Notes: generated by a model from the sequence alone, not told the origin. Counted from the stretch's first letter, positions 34,223-45,552 are shown. The stretch: DNA of 64,000 bases from Burkholderia arboris (GCF_902499125.1 NZ_CABVPX010000002.1:1-64000), one strand, 5' to 3'. Program-made: numbers and translations.

Positions 34223-35425
34223 ATGACGCATTCTGCAGATTTCCTTCCGATGACCGGTGAGCCGGCGGCGCGCGCCGCGGTGCATGCGCTGCGGCCGTCG
34301 CTGATCCGGGAAGTGGCGAACGCCGGCTTCGGCGTGCCGGACATGCTGCCGTTCTGGTTCGGCGAATCCGACCGCGTGACGCCGGATTTCATCCGCGACG
34401 CCACCGCAGCGGCGCTGCGCGACGGCGCGACCTTCTACACGCACAATCTCGGCACGGCGCCGCTGCGCGATGCGATCGCAGCCTACGTTGGCGCGCGTCA
34501 CGGCGCGACGGCGGCCGATACGGTCGCCGTGACGAGTTCGGGGGTGAGCGCGCTGATGCTGGCTGCGCAGCTGGTGGCCGGTCCGGGGGATCGCGTCGTC
34601 GCGGTCACGCCGCTGTGGCCGAACCTCGTGGAGATTCCGAAGATTCTCGGCGCGCACGTCGAATGCGTGCCGCTCGGCTATGGCGACGCGGGCTGGCATC
34701 TCGATGTCGGCCGGCTGCTCGAGGCGCTGACGCCCGATACGCGGATGCTGCTGATCAACTCGCCGAACAACCCGACCGGCTGGACGATGTCGCGCAACGA
34801 GCAGCAGGCCGTGCTCGCCCATTGCCGTCGTCACGGCATCTGGCTGGTCGCGGACGAAGTGTACGAGCGGCTTGCGTTCAAAGAGGGCGGTGCGCCGTCG
34901 TTCCTCGATATCGCGTCGCGCGACGAGCGGGTCGTGGTCGTGAATTCATTCTCGAAAGCGTGGGCGATGACGGGCTGGCGGCTCGGGTGGCTCATTGCGC
35001 CGGCAGCGGTGATGGGCGACCTGTCGAAGCTTGTCGAATACAACACGTCGTGTGCGCCGGGCTTTGTGCAGGCCGCTGGCGAGGTCGCGTTGCGCGACGG
35101 CGAGCCGTTCGTGCGGTCGTTCGTCGCGGCGCTGCATGACGCGCGCGATCACCTGGTCGCCGCGCTGCGGACGCTGCCGGGTGTCGAGGTGCCGCCTCCG
35201 CCGGGTGCGATGTACCTGTTCCTGCGCCTGCCGGGCGCGGCCGACAGCCTCGCGTTCTGCAAGACGCTGGTGCGCGACGCGGGGCTCGGGCTTGCGCCCG
35301 GGCGCGCATTCGGCCCGGAGGGGGAAGGGTTCGTGCGCTGGTGCTATGCCTGCGATCCGGCGCGACTCGACGCGGGCGTCGAGCGGCTGCGCCGGTTCCT
35401 CGCGCGCGGCGCAGCCGGCCGCTGA
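34223..35425 (+). CDS. Class I/II PLP-dependent aminotransferase
   Basis: 400 aa, fold-type I. The PLP lysine is Lys245 in NSFSKAWAMTGWRLGW; the NSPNNPTGW loop (Asn binding PLP), the DEVYERL segment (Asp and Tyr contacting PLP) and the substrate-carboxylate Arg near the C-terminus (GEGFVRWCYA) are present. It resembles AspC-type enzymes; the amino donor cannot be told. It stands between a LysR regulator and scpB and has no other pathway partner nearby. Confidence 0.92.
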   Translation: MTHSADFLPMTGEPAARAAVHALRPSLIREVANAGFGVPDMLPFWFGESDRVTPDFIRDATAAALRDGATFYTHNLGTAPLRDAIAAYVGARHGATAADTVAVTSSGVSALMLAAQLVAGPGDRVVAVTPLWPNLVEIPKILGAHVECVPLGYGDAGWHLDVGRLLEALTPDTRMLLINSPNNPTGWTMSRNEQQAVLAHCRRHGIWLVADEVYERLAFKEGGAPSFLDIASRDERVVVVNSFSKAWAMTGWRLGWLIAPAAVMGDLSKLVEYNTSCAPGFVQAAGEVALRDGEPFVRSFVAALHDARDHLVAALRTLPGVEVPPPPGAMYLFLRLPGAADSLAFCKTLVRDAGLGLAPGRAFGPEGEGFVRWCYACDPARLDAGVERLRRFLARGAAGR

Positions 35426-35477
35426 AGCAGGGCCGGAGCGGACGCGCCGCACGGGCGGTGGCCTGCTCGGCTCATCT

Positions 35478-35502
35478 TTACGCACCGGGCAATTTTGCGT
35501 AA
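35478..35502. promoter_or_regulatory. Inverted repeat upstream of scpB
   Basis: ttacgca (35478-35484) and tgcgtaa (35496-35502) form a perfect 7-bp inverted repeat with an 11-bp spacer, ~200 bp before scpB. It shares TTTTGCGTA with the PAS-LuxR/scoAB region. Confidence 0.35.
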
Positions 35503-35697
35503 TATGGCGCTCAGTCACGCGGTTCCGTCGTTGAGCCGTGCTGTTCCGTCCGGTCTGGGCCTGGCCTTGAGTTGGTTCGCCGCCCCCGGTTCGTGCTCCC
35601 ATCAATATGACCGATCAGAATCGGGCGAGCGCGTCTTCCGTTCCTTTCGTCTGTTTGTTGATCCGGTTCGTTTGACCACAGGGTCTGGCCTAGCTGC

Positions 35698-36738
35698 ATG
35701 AATACCCAAGAGGCGAAGATCGTCCTCGAGACTGCTTTGATCTGCGCGCAGGAACCGCTGAAGCTCGGCGATTTGCGCAAGCTCTTTGCCGACGGCGTGT
35801 CGGCTGACACGGTCCGCACGTTGCTCGAAGATCTGAAACAGGATTGGTCCGGTCGCGGCGTCGAACTGGTGGCGCTGGCGACCGGGTGGCGCTTTCAGAG
35901 CAAGCCGGCGATGCGTCATTATCTGGATCGCCTGCATCCCGAGAAGCCGCCGAAATATTCGCGCGCGGTGCTCGAAACGCTCGCGATCATCGCGTACCGG
36001 CAGCCCGTTACGCGCGGCGACATCGAAGAGATTCGCGGCGTCACGGTCAATACGCAGGTGGTCAAGCAGCTCGAGGATCGTGGCTGGATCGAGGTGATCG
36101 GTCATCGCGACGTGCCGGGGCGTCCGGCGCTGTATGCGACGACCAAGCAGTTCCTCGACGATCTCGGCCTGAAGGCGCTTGACGACCTGCCGGCGCTCGA
36201 AGAGCCGGCTGCGAACATCGAGGCTGCGCTGCTGGCGCAGCAGGCAATGGATTTCGACGGCGACATGCCGGTTGCCGACGACGCAGCGGGCGACGTGCCG
36301 CAGACGCTGACGGGTGAAGTGCCCGCCGGCCAGTCGGCCGAATTGCCGGGCGAGGATGGGGCGGCCGACGTCGCGTCGACGCAGGAAATCGCGGGCCGCG
36401 ATACGCTCGAGGCTGATCGCGGGCAAACGGAACAAACGGAACAGGTTGGCGCCGAAGCAGTGCCGACCGGTGTACAGCCCGAGCCGCTGCGCGCGGATTG
36501 GAGCGAGGAAGATCGCAAGCCGGCCGCCGAAGCGGCTGCCGGAGGCGGAGCGGAAGCGGCCGGCGACATGCCCGGCGAGGTTGGCCAGGCCAACGCCTCC
36601 CGTTCCGGTCCCGCGGACGACGAGATGCTGGACGACACGTCCGACAGTCTCGCGGATGCCGTACGAAGCGCCAGTGCGCCCATCGGCGCCGACGCGCTGC
36701 CGGACGACGAAGCAGAACCCAAACAGCGTCGCGCCTGA
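35698..36738 (+). CDS. scpB: Chromosome segregation protein ScpB with long acidic tail
   Basis: 346 aa against ~180-200 for most ScpB. The first ~165 residues are the two winged-helix domains that bind ScpA and the SMC head ([58 protein letters not shown]). The remaining ~180 residues are acidic, Ala/Glu/Asp-rich and low-complexity ([20 protein letters not shown]), so disordered. Such tails occur in Burkholderia. ScpB with SMC/ScpA condenses DNA. The ribosome site is weak. rluB follows after 60 bp, the usual order. Confidence 0.92.
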   Translation: MNTQEAKIVLETALICAQEPLKLGDLRKLFADGVSADTVRTLLEDLKQDWSGRGVELVALATGWRFQSKPAMRHYLDRLHPEKPPKYSRAVLETLAIIAYRQPVTRGDIEEIRGVTVNTQVVKQLEDRGWIEVIGHRDVPGRPALYATTKQFLDDLGLKALDDLPALEEPAANIEAALLAQQAMDFDGDMPVADDAAGDVPQTLTGEVPAGQSAELPGEDGAADVASTQEIAGRDTLEADRGQTEQTEQVGAEAVPTGVQPEPLRADWSEEDRKPAAEAAAGGGAEAAGDMPGEVGQANASRSGPADDEMLDDTSDSLADAVRSASAPIGADALPDDEAEPKQRRA

Positions 36739-36798
36739 TCGCGGCCAACTTCTTGCCGCGCCCGCGCCGGGCGCGAGACCTGACATTTTGAGGTTGTT

Positions 36799-38553
36799 TT
36801 GACAGATATCCACGATATTGAATCGTCCGCGCCTGCCGTGCAGGCAGCGCGCGCCGACGATGCGCCGGAGCAGGACGCTTCGGCCGGTGGCGACGAGCGT
36901 CCCCGCCGCGGTTTGCGGCGAGGCCCGCGCAGCCTGATCGCGCGGCGCCGCGCGGCAGCCAAGTCGAAGGGCGCCGAAGGCGAGCAGCCGGGCGGCGAAG
37001 GCGCGGATGCGCAGCCGGCCGAGGCGGCCGAAGCGCAGCCGGCGCGCGCGCCGCGCAACAAGGAAGGTGCGGCCAAGGGTGCCCGCAAGCCGGCCGGCAA
37101 GCGCGAAGGCGCGGCGAAGACTGGCCAGGGCGGGCAGGGCCGACGCGGCGCTCCGAAGGCTGAAGGTGCTCCGGCGAAGGCGGAAGGCGAGGCGTCCCAG
37201 GACGAGCTGTTCGCTTACGTGACGTCGCCCGCATTCGACGCGGACAACTCCGCGGGCGGTAGCGGCGTGCGTGCGCCGATGCTGCGTCGCGGCCGCAACC
37301 AGCCGGCGAACAAGCGCGTGCTGTCGCCGGACGACGATGCGCCGAAGCTCCACAAGGTGCTGGCGGAAGCGGGCATGGGCTCGCGCCGCGAAATGGAAGA
37401 ATTGATCGTCGCCGGCCGCGTGTCGGTGAACGGCGAGCCCGCGCACATCGGCCAGCGCATCATGCCGACCGACCAGGTGCGGATCAACGGCAAGCCGGTC
37501 AAGCGCAAGCTGCCGAACAAGCCGCCGCGCGTGCTGCTGTATCACAAGCCGACGGGCGAGATCGTCAGCCACGCGGATCCGGAAGGCCGCCCGTCGGTGT
37601 TCGATCGCCTGCCGCCGATGAAGACGGCGAAATGGCTTGCAGTGGGCCGTCTCGACTTCAACACCGAAGGTCTGCTGATGCTGACGACTTCGGGTGACCT
37701 CGCGAACCGCTTCATGCATCCGCGCTACAGCGTCGAGCGCGAGTACGCGGTGCGCGTCGTCGGCGAGCTGGCCGAAGGCATGCGGCAAAAGCTGCTGCAC
37801 GGCGTCGAACTCGACGACGGTCCGGCGAATTTCCTGCGCATCCGCGATGGCGGCGGCGAAGGGACGAATCACTGGTATCACGTCGCGCTGGCCGAAGGCC
37901 GCAACCGCGAAGTGCGCCGGATGTTCGAGGCGGTCGGCCTGATGGTGAGCCGCCTGATCCGTACGCGTCACGGCCCGATCCCGTTGCCGCGCGGCCTGAA
38001 GCGCGGCCGCTGGGAGGAGCTTGACGATGCGCAGGTGCGCAAGCTGATGGCGACCGTCGGCCTGAAGGCGCCGACCGAGGAGAAGGGCAAGCGCGGCGGT
38101 GCCGGCCAGGTCGAGCGCCGCCAGCCCGATCCGATGGAGACGTCGATGGGTTTCATCGGTCGTGAGCCGGTGCTGACGACGCACGGGCAGCTCGACCAGC
38201 CGCGTCGCGGTGGCGGCCGGCGCGGCGGGCCGGGCCTGCCGGGCCTGAGCGGCTACGGCAGCCTGCCGGTTTCGCCGTCGGGCTACGGTAACCGTGCCGG
38301 TGGCGCTCGTGATGGCAACCGCGGCGCGGGTGGCCGTGACGGCAACCGCCCTGGTGGCGGCCGCGACGTCGACGGCAATCGCGCATCGTACGGCGCGGGC
38401 CCCAAGCGCGAAGGCGCGGGCGGCAAGCGTGGTGGCAGCAAGGCTGGCGGCAATCGCAATCCGAACGGCAATCGGGCTGAAGGCGCCGGCAACGGCGGCG
38501 GCGGCCCGCGCGGCGGCCAACGTCCGCAGCGCAGCCGCCCGCGCAGCCGCTAA
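36799..38553 (+). CDS. rluB: 23S rRNA pseudouridine synthase RluB, disordered ends, TTG start
   Basis: 584 aa, about twice the E. coli length. The core (residues ~185-440) has an S4 RNA-binding domain ([20 protein letters not shown]) and the RsuA/RluB catalytic domain with Asp286 in [14 protein letters not shown]. The ~185-residue N-terminus is Ala/Lys/Arg/Gly-rich, and the ~130-residue C-terminus is Gly/Asn/Arg-rich (repeats like [20 protein letters not shown]), both predicted to be disordered RNA-binding tails. The start is a TTG at 36799 with gagg 6 bp upstream; no ATG fits before the S4 domain. It modifies 23S rRNA (E. coli U2605). Confidence 0.9.
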   Translation: MTDIHDIESSAPAVQAARADDAPEQDASAGGDERPRRGLRRGPRSLIARRRAAAKSKGAEGEQPGGEGADAQPAEAAEAQPARAPRNKEGAAKGARKPAGKREGAAKTGQGGQGRRGAPKAEGAPAKAEGEASQDELFAYVTSPAFDADNSAGGSGVRAPMLRRGRNQPANKRVLSPDDDAPKLHKVLAEAGMGSRREMEELIVAGRVSVNGEPAHIGQRIMPTDQVRINGKPVKRKLPNKPPRVLLYHKPTGEIVSHADPEGRPSVFDRLPPMKTAKWLAVGRLDFNTEGLLMLTTSGDLANRFMHPRYSVEREYAVRVVGELAEGMRQKLLHGVELDDGPANFLRIRDGGGEGTNHWYHVALAEGRNREVRRMFEAVGLMVSRLIRTRHGPIPLPRGLKRGRWEELDDAQVRKLMATVGLKAPTEEKGKRGGAGQVERRQPDPMETSMGFIGREPVLTTHGQLDQPRRGGGRRGGPGLPGLSGYGSLPVSPSGYGNRAGGARDGNRGAGGRDGNRPGGGRDVDGNRASYGAGPKREGAGGKRGGSKAGGNRNPNGNRAEGAGNGGGGPRGGQRPQRSRPRSR

Positions 38554-38795
38554 ACGCGTATCGGCGCACGGCGGCGCAAGGCCGCCGGCATGCCGGCCCG
38601 ATCGGCGTCTGGCCGATTTTTGCCGGTGCGCCGCATTGCGCCGATCGCTTTCGACTATATATATGTCGCGTGCCGCTGCGCCGCAGCGGGCATGACCGAT
38701 CTCCGGCCTGGCAGGAAGGGGCCGGCTGATCGGATAACCCGATTTCGTATTTTTGGTCCGTAAAGGCGCGCGACGCGCTGCTTTTACCGGCTGGC
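38554..38795. other. Intergenic region between rluB and the rimP promoter
   Basis: About 240 bp without a recognisable gene. It holds GC-rich stretches but no clear intrinsic terminator for rluB. Confidence 0.4.
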
Positions 38796-38824
38796 TTGGC
38801 GTTTGCGCCAAAAATCGCTATAAT
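38796..38824 (+). promoter_or_regulatory. Strong promoter of the rimP-nusA-infB operon
   Basis: TTGGCG (38796-38801) and TATAAT (38819-38824), 17-bp spacing. The start of transcription should be near 38831, giving a ~180-nt leader before rimP. Confidence 0.8.
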
Positions 38825-38884
38825 CGCGGAGTCGCTGGGCGTACGGATTCAATGTGCGGCTCAGGTGCGACCACCAGTAAGAAG

Positions 38885-38909
38885 ATGGGCGTTCCGCCCA
38901 TTTTTTTTT
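38885..38909 (+). terminator. Terminator-like attenuator in the rimP leader
   Basis: Stem atgggcg/cgcccat (38885-38891, 38895-38901) with loop ttc and a tract of nine T's, only ~55 nt after the predicted transcription start and ~100 bp before rimP. It can stop transcription before the operon; some read-through or antitermination must occur. NusA, the product of the second gene, acts at such sites, so feedback is plausible (inference). Confidence 0.75.
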
Positions 38910-39011
38910 GCTGAAACGGTTAGGCATCTCGGGTAGCGCTTCCTGCGCCGGCTAAGGCGCGCGCCCGCGGGTGAATCGCGAGCGGCGGGCGCGAACACCT
39001 GAGAGGACACA

Positions 39012-39470
39012 GTGCAACTGACGGAACTGATAGAAACCACGGTCACCGGGCTCGGCTACGAGCTGGTGGATCTCGAGCGCACCGGGCGCGGCATGCTTTG
39101 CATCTATATCGATCAGCCTGCCGGCATCTCGCTCGAAGATTGCGAAAAGGTCACGCGTCAGCTCCAGCACGTCTTGACGGTCGAAAACATCGATTACGAA
39201 CGGCTCGAAGTCTCGTCCCCGGGGCTCGACCGCCCGTTGAAGAAGCTGGCCGACTTCGAGCGCTTCGCTGGCAGCGAAGTCTCCGTGACCTTGAAAAAGC
39301 CGCTGGACGGGCGCAAGACGTACCGGGGCATTCTGCACGCGCCGAATGGCGAAACGATCGGTTTGGAATTTGAGGGGAAGAAGGGCGAGGCAGCCATGCT
39401 GGATTTCACGCTGGCCGATATCGATAAAGCCCGCCTGATTCCGCAAGTTGACTTTAGGAGCCGCAAATAA
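39012..39470 (+). CDS. rimP: Ribosome maturation factor RimP
   Basis: 152 aa. RimP helps 30S assembly. The N-domain ([20 protein letters not shown]) and the motif YEVSSPG-like [16 protein letters not shown] are clear, followed by an Sm-like C-domain ([17 protein letters not shown]). The start is GTG at 39012, preceded by gagagga at 39000-39006. The stop overlaps the nusA start (TAATG), so translation is coupled. First gene of the operon. Confidence 0.96.
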   Translation: MQLTELIETTVTGLGYELVDLERTGRGMLCIYIDQPAGISLEDCEKVTRQLQHVLTVENIDYERLEVSSPGLDRPLKKLADFERFAGSEVSVTLKKPLDGRKTYRGILHAPNGETIGLEFEGKKGEAAMLDFTLADIDKARLIPQVDFRSRK

Positions 39471-40945
39471 TGAGTCGCGAAGTGTTGATGCTGGTGGATG
39501 CGCTGGCGCGCGAGAAAAACGTCGACAAGGATGTGGTGCTGGGCGCCCTCGAGGCTGCGCTCGCTTCCGCTTCCAAGAAGCTGTTCGACGAAGGCGCCGA
39601 AATCCGCGTCCATATCGATCGCGAAAGCGGCGAGCACGAAACCTTCCGTCGCTGGCTCGTCGTGCCCGACGAGGCAGGCTTGCAGGAGCCGGATCGCGAG
39701 ATCCTGCTGTTCGAAGCACGTGAGCAGAATGCCGACGTCGAAGTCGGCGAGTATGTCGAGGAACCCGTTCCGTCGATCGAGTTCGGTCGCATCGGCGCGC
39801 AGGCCGCGAAGCAGGTGATCCTGCAGAAGGTGCGCGACGCGGAACGCGAGCAGATCCTGAACGACTACCTCGAGCGTGGCGAAAAGATCATGACCGGTAC
39901 GGTGAAGCGCCTCGACAAGGGCAACTTCATCGTCGAATCGGGCCGTGTCGAGGCGCTGCTGCGCCGCGATCAGCTGATCCCGAAGGAAAATCTGCGCGTG
40001 GGCGACCGTGTGCGTGCGTACATCGCGAAGGTCGACCGCACCGCGCGCGGCCCGCAGATCGAGCTGTCGCGTACGGCGCCCGAGTTCCTGATGAAGCTGT
40101 TCGAGATGGAAGTGCCGGAAATCGAGCAAGGCCTGCTCGAGATCAAGGCGGCTGCCCGCGACCCGGGCGTGCGCGCGAAGATCGGCGTCATCGCCTACGA
40201 CAAGCGGATCGATCCGATCGGCACCTGCGTCGGCATCCGCGGTTCGCGCGTGCAGGCCGTGCGCAACGAGCTCGGTGGCGAAAACATCGACATCGTGCTA
40301 TGGTCAGAGGATCCCGCCCAGTTCGTGATCGGCGCGCTCGCGCCGGCAGCTGTCCAGTCGATCGTCGTCGATGAAGAAAAGCATTCGATGGACGTCGTCG
40401 TCGACGAGAACGAACTGGCTGTCGCGATTGGCCGCAGCGGTCAGAACGTTCGCCTCGCCGGTGAACTGACCGGCTGGCAGATCAACATCATGACGCCGGA
40501 CGAATCCGCCCTGAAGCAGGGTGAAGAGCGCGACCGGCTGCGTGCACTGTTCATGGCGCGTCTCGATGTCGACGAAGAAGTTGCCGACATCCTGATCGAC
40601 GAAGGCTTCACGAGCCTCGAAGAGATCGCCTACGTGCCGCTCAACGAAATGCTCGAGATCGAAGCGTTCGACGAGGACACCGTGCACGAACTGCGCAACC
40701 GCGCACGCGATGCGCTGTTGACGATGGCTATCGCGAACGAAGAAAAAGTCGAGAACGCAGCGCTGGATCTCAAGAGCCTCGACGGCATCACGCCGGAGCT
40801 GCTCGCGAAGCTGGCCGAACACGGTGTGCAGACGCGAGACGATCTCGCCGAGCTTGCAGTGGATGAACTGGTCGACCTGACCGGAATGGAAGAGGATGCC
40901 GCTAAGGCGTTGATCATGAAAGCACGTGAACATTGGTTCCAGTGA
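39470..40945 (+). CDS. nusA: Transcription termination/antitermination factor NusA
   Basis: 491 aa. Domain order: N-terminal RNA-polymerase-binding domain (residues 1-130), S1 (~135-200, [16 protein letters not shown]), KH1 and KH2 (~205-345, [37 protein letters not shown]), and two acidic C-terminal repeats (~365-491, [20 protein letters not shown] and [20 protein letters not shown]). It binds RNA polymerase to control pausing, termination and antitermination. Start overlaps the rimP stop. Confidence 0.98.
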   Translation: MSREVLMLVDALAREKNVDKDVVLGALEAALASASKKLFDEGAEIRVHIDRESGEHETFRRWLVVPDEAGLQEPDREILLFEAREQNADVEVGEYVEEPVPSIEFGRIGAQAAKQVILQKVRDAEREQILNDYLERGEKIMTGTVKRLDKGNFIVESGRVEALLRRDQLIPKENLRVGDRVRAYIAKVDRTARGPQIELSRTAPEFLMKLFEMEVPEIEQGLLEIKAAARDPGVRAKIGVIAYDKRIDPIGTCVGIRGSRVQAVRNELGGENIDIVLWSEDPAQFVIGALAPAAVQSIVVDEEKHSMDVVVDENELAVAIGRSGQNVRLAGELTGWQINIMTPDESALKQGEERDRLRALFMARLDVDEEVADILIDEGFTSLEEIAYVPLNEMLEIEAFDEDTVHELRNRARDALLTMAIANEEKVENAALDLKSLDGITPELLAKLAEHGVQTRDDLAELAVDELVDLTGMEEDAAKALIMKAREHWFQ

Positions 40946-41036
40946 GAAATGACCATGGCGCACTGATTTGATGGCGGCCGTATGGCCTGACCCGATGCTA
41001 ACAGCAAGGAATCGGTCCTTGCACTAAGAGGAATGA

Positions 41037-43991
41037 ATGGCGAGTAACAACGTAGCCCAATTTGCCGCGGAACTGAAAATGCCTGCTGGTGTGCTGCTCG
41101 AACAGCTGCAGGCAGCGGGCGTCCAGAAAGCGAGTGAAGACGATGCGCTGTCCGAAACGGACAAGGCGCGTCTGCTCGATCATTTGCGCAAGTCGCACGG
41201 CGCAACCGACGGCGACAAGCGCAAGATCACGCTGACCCGCAAGCATACGTCGGAGATCAAGCAATCTGACGCGACGGGCAAGGCTCGCACCATTCAGGTC
41301 GAGGTCCGCAAGAAGCGTACGTTCGTCAAGCGCGACGACGTGAGCGAGGGTGCGGAACAGGGTCAGGCGCAGGTCGCCGAAGCGGACGACGATGCAGAAC
41401 TGAAGCGTCGCGAGGAAGAAGCGCGCCGCGAGGCCGAGCTGCTCGAGAAGCAAGCGCAGGAACTGCGCGAGCGCCAGGAACGCCTGGAGCGCGAGGAAGC
41501 CGAACGCCGCGCCCGCGAGGAAGCGGCTGAAGCGGAGCGCCGTCGCGCCGAGGAAGAAGCGGCGGCGAAGCGTGTCGCGGCCGAAGCCGCTGCGGCCCAG
41601 CAGCAGGCAGCAGCGCAGCAGGCCGCCGCGGCCGAGCAGGAAACGGCAAGCGCACCGTCCGCGCAGGCACAGTCCGCGCAGGCGCAGTCCGCGCAGGCGC
41701 AGGACGAAGCGCGCGCGGCCGCCGAACGTGCGGCCCAGCGTGAAGCGGCGAAGAAGGCCGAGGACGCAGCCCGCGAGGCGGCGGACAAGGCGCGCGCCGA
41801 GCAGGAAGAGATCAGCAAGCGTCGTGCGGCGGCAGAAGCCGAGGCGCGCGCGATCCGCGAAATGATGAACACGCCGCGCAAGGCCGTGGTCAAGGCGGTC
41901 GAGCCGCCGAAGCCGGTCGAGCCGCCGAAGCCGGCCGAAGCGAAGGGTACGCTGCACAAGCCGGCGAAGCCGGAAGGCGCGCAGGCGCGTCCGGCCGTCA
42001 AGAAGCCGGCCGGCGCTGCCACCCCGGCAACGACGCAGGCGCCGGCAGGCGCGGGCGACCGCAACAAGAAACCGGGCGCAGGCAAGGGCGGCTGGCAGGA
42101 CGACGCGTCGAAGCGCCGCGGCATCAAGACGCGCGGTGATTCGAGCGGCGGCGTCGACCGCGGCTGGCGCGGCGGCCCGAAGGGCCGTGGCCGTCACCAG
42201 GACAGTTCGACGTTCCAGGCGCCGACCGAACCGATCGTCCGTGAAGTGCACGTGCCGGAAACCGTGTCGGTTGCCGATCTCGCGCACAAGATGTCGATCA
42301 AGGCCTCCGAAGTCATCAAGGTGATGATGAAGATGGGCCAGATGGTCACGATCAACCAGGTGCTGGACCAGGAAACGGCGATGATCATCGTCGAGGAACT
42401 GGGCCACCGCGCGGTTGCCGCGAAGCTGGACGATCCGGAAGCGCTGCTCGTCGAAGGCGAAACGGGTACCGATGCGGAGCAACTGCCGCGTCCGCCGGTC
42501 GTCACGGTCATGGGTCACGTCGACCACGGCAAGACCTCGCTGCTCGACCACATCCGCCGCGCGAAGGTTGCCGCTGGCGAAGCGGGCGGCATTACGCAGC
42601 ACATCGGCGCTTATCACGTCGATACGCCGCGTGGCGTCATCACGTTCCTCGACACGCCGGGTCACGAAGCGTTCACGGCAATGCGTGCACGCGGCGCGAA
42701 GGCGACCGACATCGTGGTGCTGGTGGTGGCAGCCGACGACGGCGTGATGCCGCAGACGAAGGAAGCCATTGCCCACGCGAAGGCGGGTGGTGTCCCGATC
42801 GTCGTGGCGATCAACAAGATCGACAAGCCGGATGCGAACCTCGATCGCGTCAAGCAGGAGCTGGTCGCGGAAGGCGTCGTGCCGGAAGAGTACGGTGGCG
42901 ATTCGCCGTTCGTGCCGGTGTCGGCGAAGACGGGCGCGGGTATCGACGATCTGCTCGAGAACGTGCTGCTGCAAGCCGAAGTGCTGGAACTGAAGGCACC
43001 GGTCGAAGCGCCGGCCAAGGGCATCGTGATCGAAGCGAAGCTCGACAAGGGCAAAGGCCCGGTCGCAACGATCCTCGTGCAGTCCGGTACGCTGAACCGC
43101 GGCGACATCGTGCTGGCCGGTACGGCTTACGGCCGTGTTCGCGCGATGCTCGACGAGAACGGCAAGCCGACGAAGGAAGCCGGCCCGTCGATCCCGGTCG
43201 AAATCCAGGGTCTGTCGGAAGTGCCGGGCGCGGGCGAGGAAGTGATCGTGCTGCCGGACGAGCGCAAGGCGCGTGAAATCGCCCTGTTCCGTCAAGGCAA
43301 GTTCCGCGACGTCAAGCTTGCGAAGCAGCAGGCCGCGAAGCTGGAAAGCATGCTCGAGCAGATGGGCGAAGGCGAAGTGCAGAATCTGCCGCTCATCATC
43401 AAGGCAGACGTGCAGGGTTCGCAGGAAGCACTCGTGCAGTCGCTGCTCAAGCTGTCGACCGACGAAGTGCGCGTGCAGATCGTGCACAGCGCGGTGGGTG
43501 GCATCAGCGAAAACGACGTCAACCTCGCAACGGCATCGAAGGCGGTCATCATCGGCTTCAACACGCGTGCGGATGCACAGGCGCGCAAGCTGGCCGAATC
43601 GAACGGCATCGATATCCGTTACTACAACATCATCTATGACGCAGTGGATGAGGTGAAGGCGGCGATGTCGGGCATGCTGGCGCCGGAGAAGCGCGAAGTC
43701 ATCACCGGCATGGTCGAGGTGCGCCAGGTCTTCAAGGTGCCGAAGATCGGTGCGGTCGCCGGCTGTATGGTGACGGACGGCATCGTCAAGCGCTCGTCGT
43801 CGGTGCGCGTGCTGCGCAACAACGTCGTGATCTTCACGGGCGAACTCGAATCGCTGAAGCGCTTCAAGGACGACGTGAAGGAAGTGAAGCAGGGCTTCGA
43901 GTGCGGTATGTCGGTGAAGAACTTCAACGACATCGTCGAAGGCGACCAGTTCGAAGTCTTCGAAGTGACCGAAGTCGCGCGGACGCTGTAA
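41037..43991 (+). CDS. infB: Translation initiation factor IF-2
   Basis: 984 aa. Long charged N-terminal region: IF2_N (residues ~1-55), a Glu/Arg/Ala coiled coil (~120-290) with a short repeated AQSAQ segment, a Gly/Arg/Pro linker, and a second IF2_N copy (~400-450). The G domain starts at GHVDHGKT (residue ~493), with DTPGHEAF and NKID motifs, then domains II, III and the fMet-tRNA-binding C2 domain ([19 protein letters not shown]). IF-2 recruits initiator tRNA. The start follows agagga. Last-but-two gene of the operon. Confidence 0.98.
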   Translation: MASNNVAQFAAELKMPAGVLLEQLQAAGVQKASEDDALSETDKARLLDHLRKSHGATDGDKRKITLTRKHTSEIKQSDATGKARTIQVEVRKKRTFVKRDDVSEGAEQGQAQVAEADDDAELKRREEEARREAELLEKQAQELRERQERLEREEAERRAREEAAEAERRRAEEEAAAKRVAAEAAAAQQQAAAQQAAAAEQETASAPSAQAQSAQAQSAQAQDEARAAAERAAQREAAKKAEDAAREAADKARAEQEEISKRRAAAEAEARAIREMMNTPRKAVVKAVEPPKPVEPPKPAEAKGTLHKPAKPEGAQARPAVKKPAGAATPATTQAPAGAGDRNKKPGAGKGGWQDDASKRRGIKTRGDSSGGVDRGWRGGPKGRGRHQDSSTFQAPTEPIVREVHVPETVSVADLAHKMSIKASEVIKVMMKMGQMVTINQVLDQETAMIIVEELGHRAVAAKLDDPEALLVEGETGTDAEQLPRPPVVTVMGHVDHGKTSLLDHIRRAKVAAGEAGGITQHIGAYHVDTPRGVITFLDTPGHEAFTAMRARGAKATDIVVLVVAADDGVMPQTKEAIAHAKAGGVPIVVAINKIDKPDANLDRVKQELVAEGVVPEEYGGDSPFVPVSAKTGAGIDDLLENVLLQAEVLELKAPVEAPAKGIVIEAKLDKGKGPVATILVQSGTLNRGDIVLAGTAYGRVRAMLDENGKPTKEAGPSIPVEIQGLSEVPGAGEEVIVLPDERKAREIALFRQGKFRDVKLAKQQAAKLESMLEQMGEGEVQNLPLIIKADVQGSQEALVQSLLKLSTDEVRVQIVHSAVGGISENDVNLATASKAVIIGFNTRADAQARKLAESNGIDIRYYNIIYDAVDEVKAAMSGMLAPEKREVITGMVEVRQVFKVPKIGAVAGCMVTDGIVKRSSSVRVLRNNVVIFTGELESLKRFKDDVKEVKQGFECGMSVKNFNDIVEGDQFEVFEVTEVARTL

Positions 43992-44105
43992 TCGTCGCGC
44001 ATCGGCTCATGGGCGGGGCAGGCTTGGGCCTGTCCCGCCCATTTTCATGGTGGTGTGCCAATCGTGGCCGCCGCTTTATCCTGATAAACGGATCACGGAT
44101 CGATC

Positions 44106-44504
44106 ATGTCCAGGAAACGTACTTCCCCCAATCGCAACGTTCAGATCGCCGACCAGATTCAGCGCGATCTGTCCGAACTCATCATGCGCGAGGTCAAAGA
44201 CCCGCGTATCGGCATCGTGACCATCCAGAGCGTCGAGCTCACGCCGGACTATGCGCACGCGAAGGTCTATTTCACTGCGCTCACCGGCGATCCTGAAAAG
44301 ACGCAGGAGGCGCTGAATCATGCGTCGGGTCACTTGCACAACCTGCTGTTCAAGCGTCTGCACATTCATACGGTGCCGACGCTGCATTTCCACTACGACC
44401 AGACGATCGAGAAGGCCGTCGAGATGTCGCGCCTGATCAAGGAAGCGAACTCGACGCGCGCGAAGGACGACGACGAGGCCGACGCGCCGGCCAAGGACGA
44501 CTGA
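44106..44504 (+). CDS. rbfA: Ribosome-binding factor A
   Basis: 132 aa, a KH-type cold-shock 30S maturation factor. Motifs: [40 protein letters not shown], and the C-terminal [19 protein letters not shown]. The extra acidic tail ([14 protein letters not shown]) is common in Burkholderia. It lies 114 bp after infB and only 13 bp before truB, so all are probably co-transcribed. Confidence 0.97.
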   Translation: MSRKRTSPNRNVQIADQIQRDLSELIMREVKDPRIGIVTIQSVELTPDYAHAKVYFTALTGDPEKTQEALNHASGHLHNLLFKRLHIHTVPTLHFHYDQTIEKAVEMSRLIKEANSTRAKDDDEADAPAKDD

Positions 44505-44517
44505 GCTCGACCGGCCT

Positions 44518-45450
44518 ATGACGAATGCAGCACCCCAACGTCCGCGCGTGCCCCGGCGCGTGCTGGACGGCGTCCTCCTGCTCGACAAGCCGGTCGGCCT
44601 GTCGAGCAACGACGCGCTGATTCGCGCGAAGCGCCTGCTTCTCGCAAAGAAAGCCGGTCACACCGGCACGCTCGATCCGCTGGCTTCGGGCCTGCTGCCG
44701 CTGTGCTTCGGCGAGGCGACGAAGTTCTCGCAGGATCTGCTCGAGGCCGACAAGACCTACGAAGCGACGATGCGTCTTGGCCAGCGCACGGCCACCGGCG
44801 ATGCGGAAGGCGACGTGATCGACACGCGGCCCGTCGAATGCGACCAGGCGGCGGTGGAAGCCGCGCTCGTGCGCTTCACGGGTGAGATCGTGCAGGTCCC
44901 GCCGATGTATTCGGCGCTCAAGCGCGATGGCAAGCCGCTGTACGAATACGCGCGTGCGGGTCAGACCGTCGAGCGCGAAGGCCGCAATGTGACGATCCAT
45001 GTACTCGAGCTGCTCGCTTGCGAACTGCCCGACGTGACGTTTCGCGTGACCTGCAGCAAGGGCACGTACGTGCGCACGCTCGCGGAGGATATCGGCGAGG
45101 CGCTGGGTTGCGGTGCGCATCTGACGATGCTGCGTCGCACGGGCGTGGGTGCGCTGACGCTCGAACATGCGGTGACGCTCGACGCGCTGTCGGATGCGGC
45201 CGAATCGGCTCGCGATGCATGGCTGCAGCCGGTCGATGCGTTGCTGTCGACGTTTCCGTCCGTTCGTCTCGACGAGGCATCCGCGAAGCGGTTCCTGCAT
45301 GGCCAGCGCCTGCCGCTGTCGGAACTCGGGCCGCTCGAGGCGGCTGATGGCGAGCGCGTGCGCGTGTACGACGCAACGCGGTTGCTCGGCGTGGCACGCA
45401 AGGCGAATGGCGTGCTCGCACCGGAGCGGCTCGTCGTGACGGCTGCATGA
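44518..45450 (+). CDS. truB: tRNA pseudouridine-55 synthase TruB
   Basis: 310 aa. Makes pseudouridine at position 55 in the T-loop of tRNAs. The catalytic Asp is Asp53 in GHTGTLDPLASGLLP; KPVGLSSNDAL and GTYVRTLAEDIGEALG are the other family motifs. The C-terminal PUA-like part is present. It ends the operon at a strong bidirectional terminator. Confidence 0.97.
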   Translation: MTNAAPQRPRVPRRVLDGVLLLDKPVGLSSNDALIRAKRLLLAKKAGHTGTLDPLASGLLPLCFGEATKFSQDLLEADKTYEATMRLGQRTATGDAEGDVIDTRPVECDQAAVEAALVRFTGEIVQVPPMYSALKRDGKPLYEYARAGQTVEREGRNVTIHVLELLACELPDVTFRVTCSKGTYVRTLAEDIGEALGCGAHLTMLRRTGVGALTLEHAVTLDALSDAAESARDAWLQPVDALLSTFPSVRLDEASAKRFLHGQRLPLSELGPLEAADGERVRVYDATRLLGVARKANGVLAPERLVVTAA

Positions 45451-45481
45451 TGCGGCGGCGCAAGCGCTCGGTAGCATAAAA

Positions 45482-45510
45482 AAACCCGGTCGAAATCGAC
45501 CGGGTTTTTT
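45482..45510. terminator. Bidirectional terminator between truB and emrB
   Basis: Stem cccggtcga/tcgaccggg (45485-45493, 45496-45504) with A's on the left and six T's on the right, so it can stop transcription from both convergent operons. Confidence 0.92.
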
Positions 45511-45552
45511 GTTTGGTGCGTTTGATCGCGCGGCGCTGCGGCCGGACGGCGT

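Noticed and set aside
35602..38811. Antisense open frame of ~1070 codons across scpB and rluB
   Set aside because: Same reason: low-complexity Ala/Arg translation opposite two certain genes.
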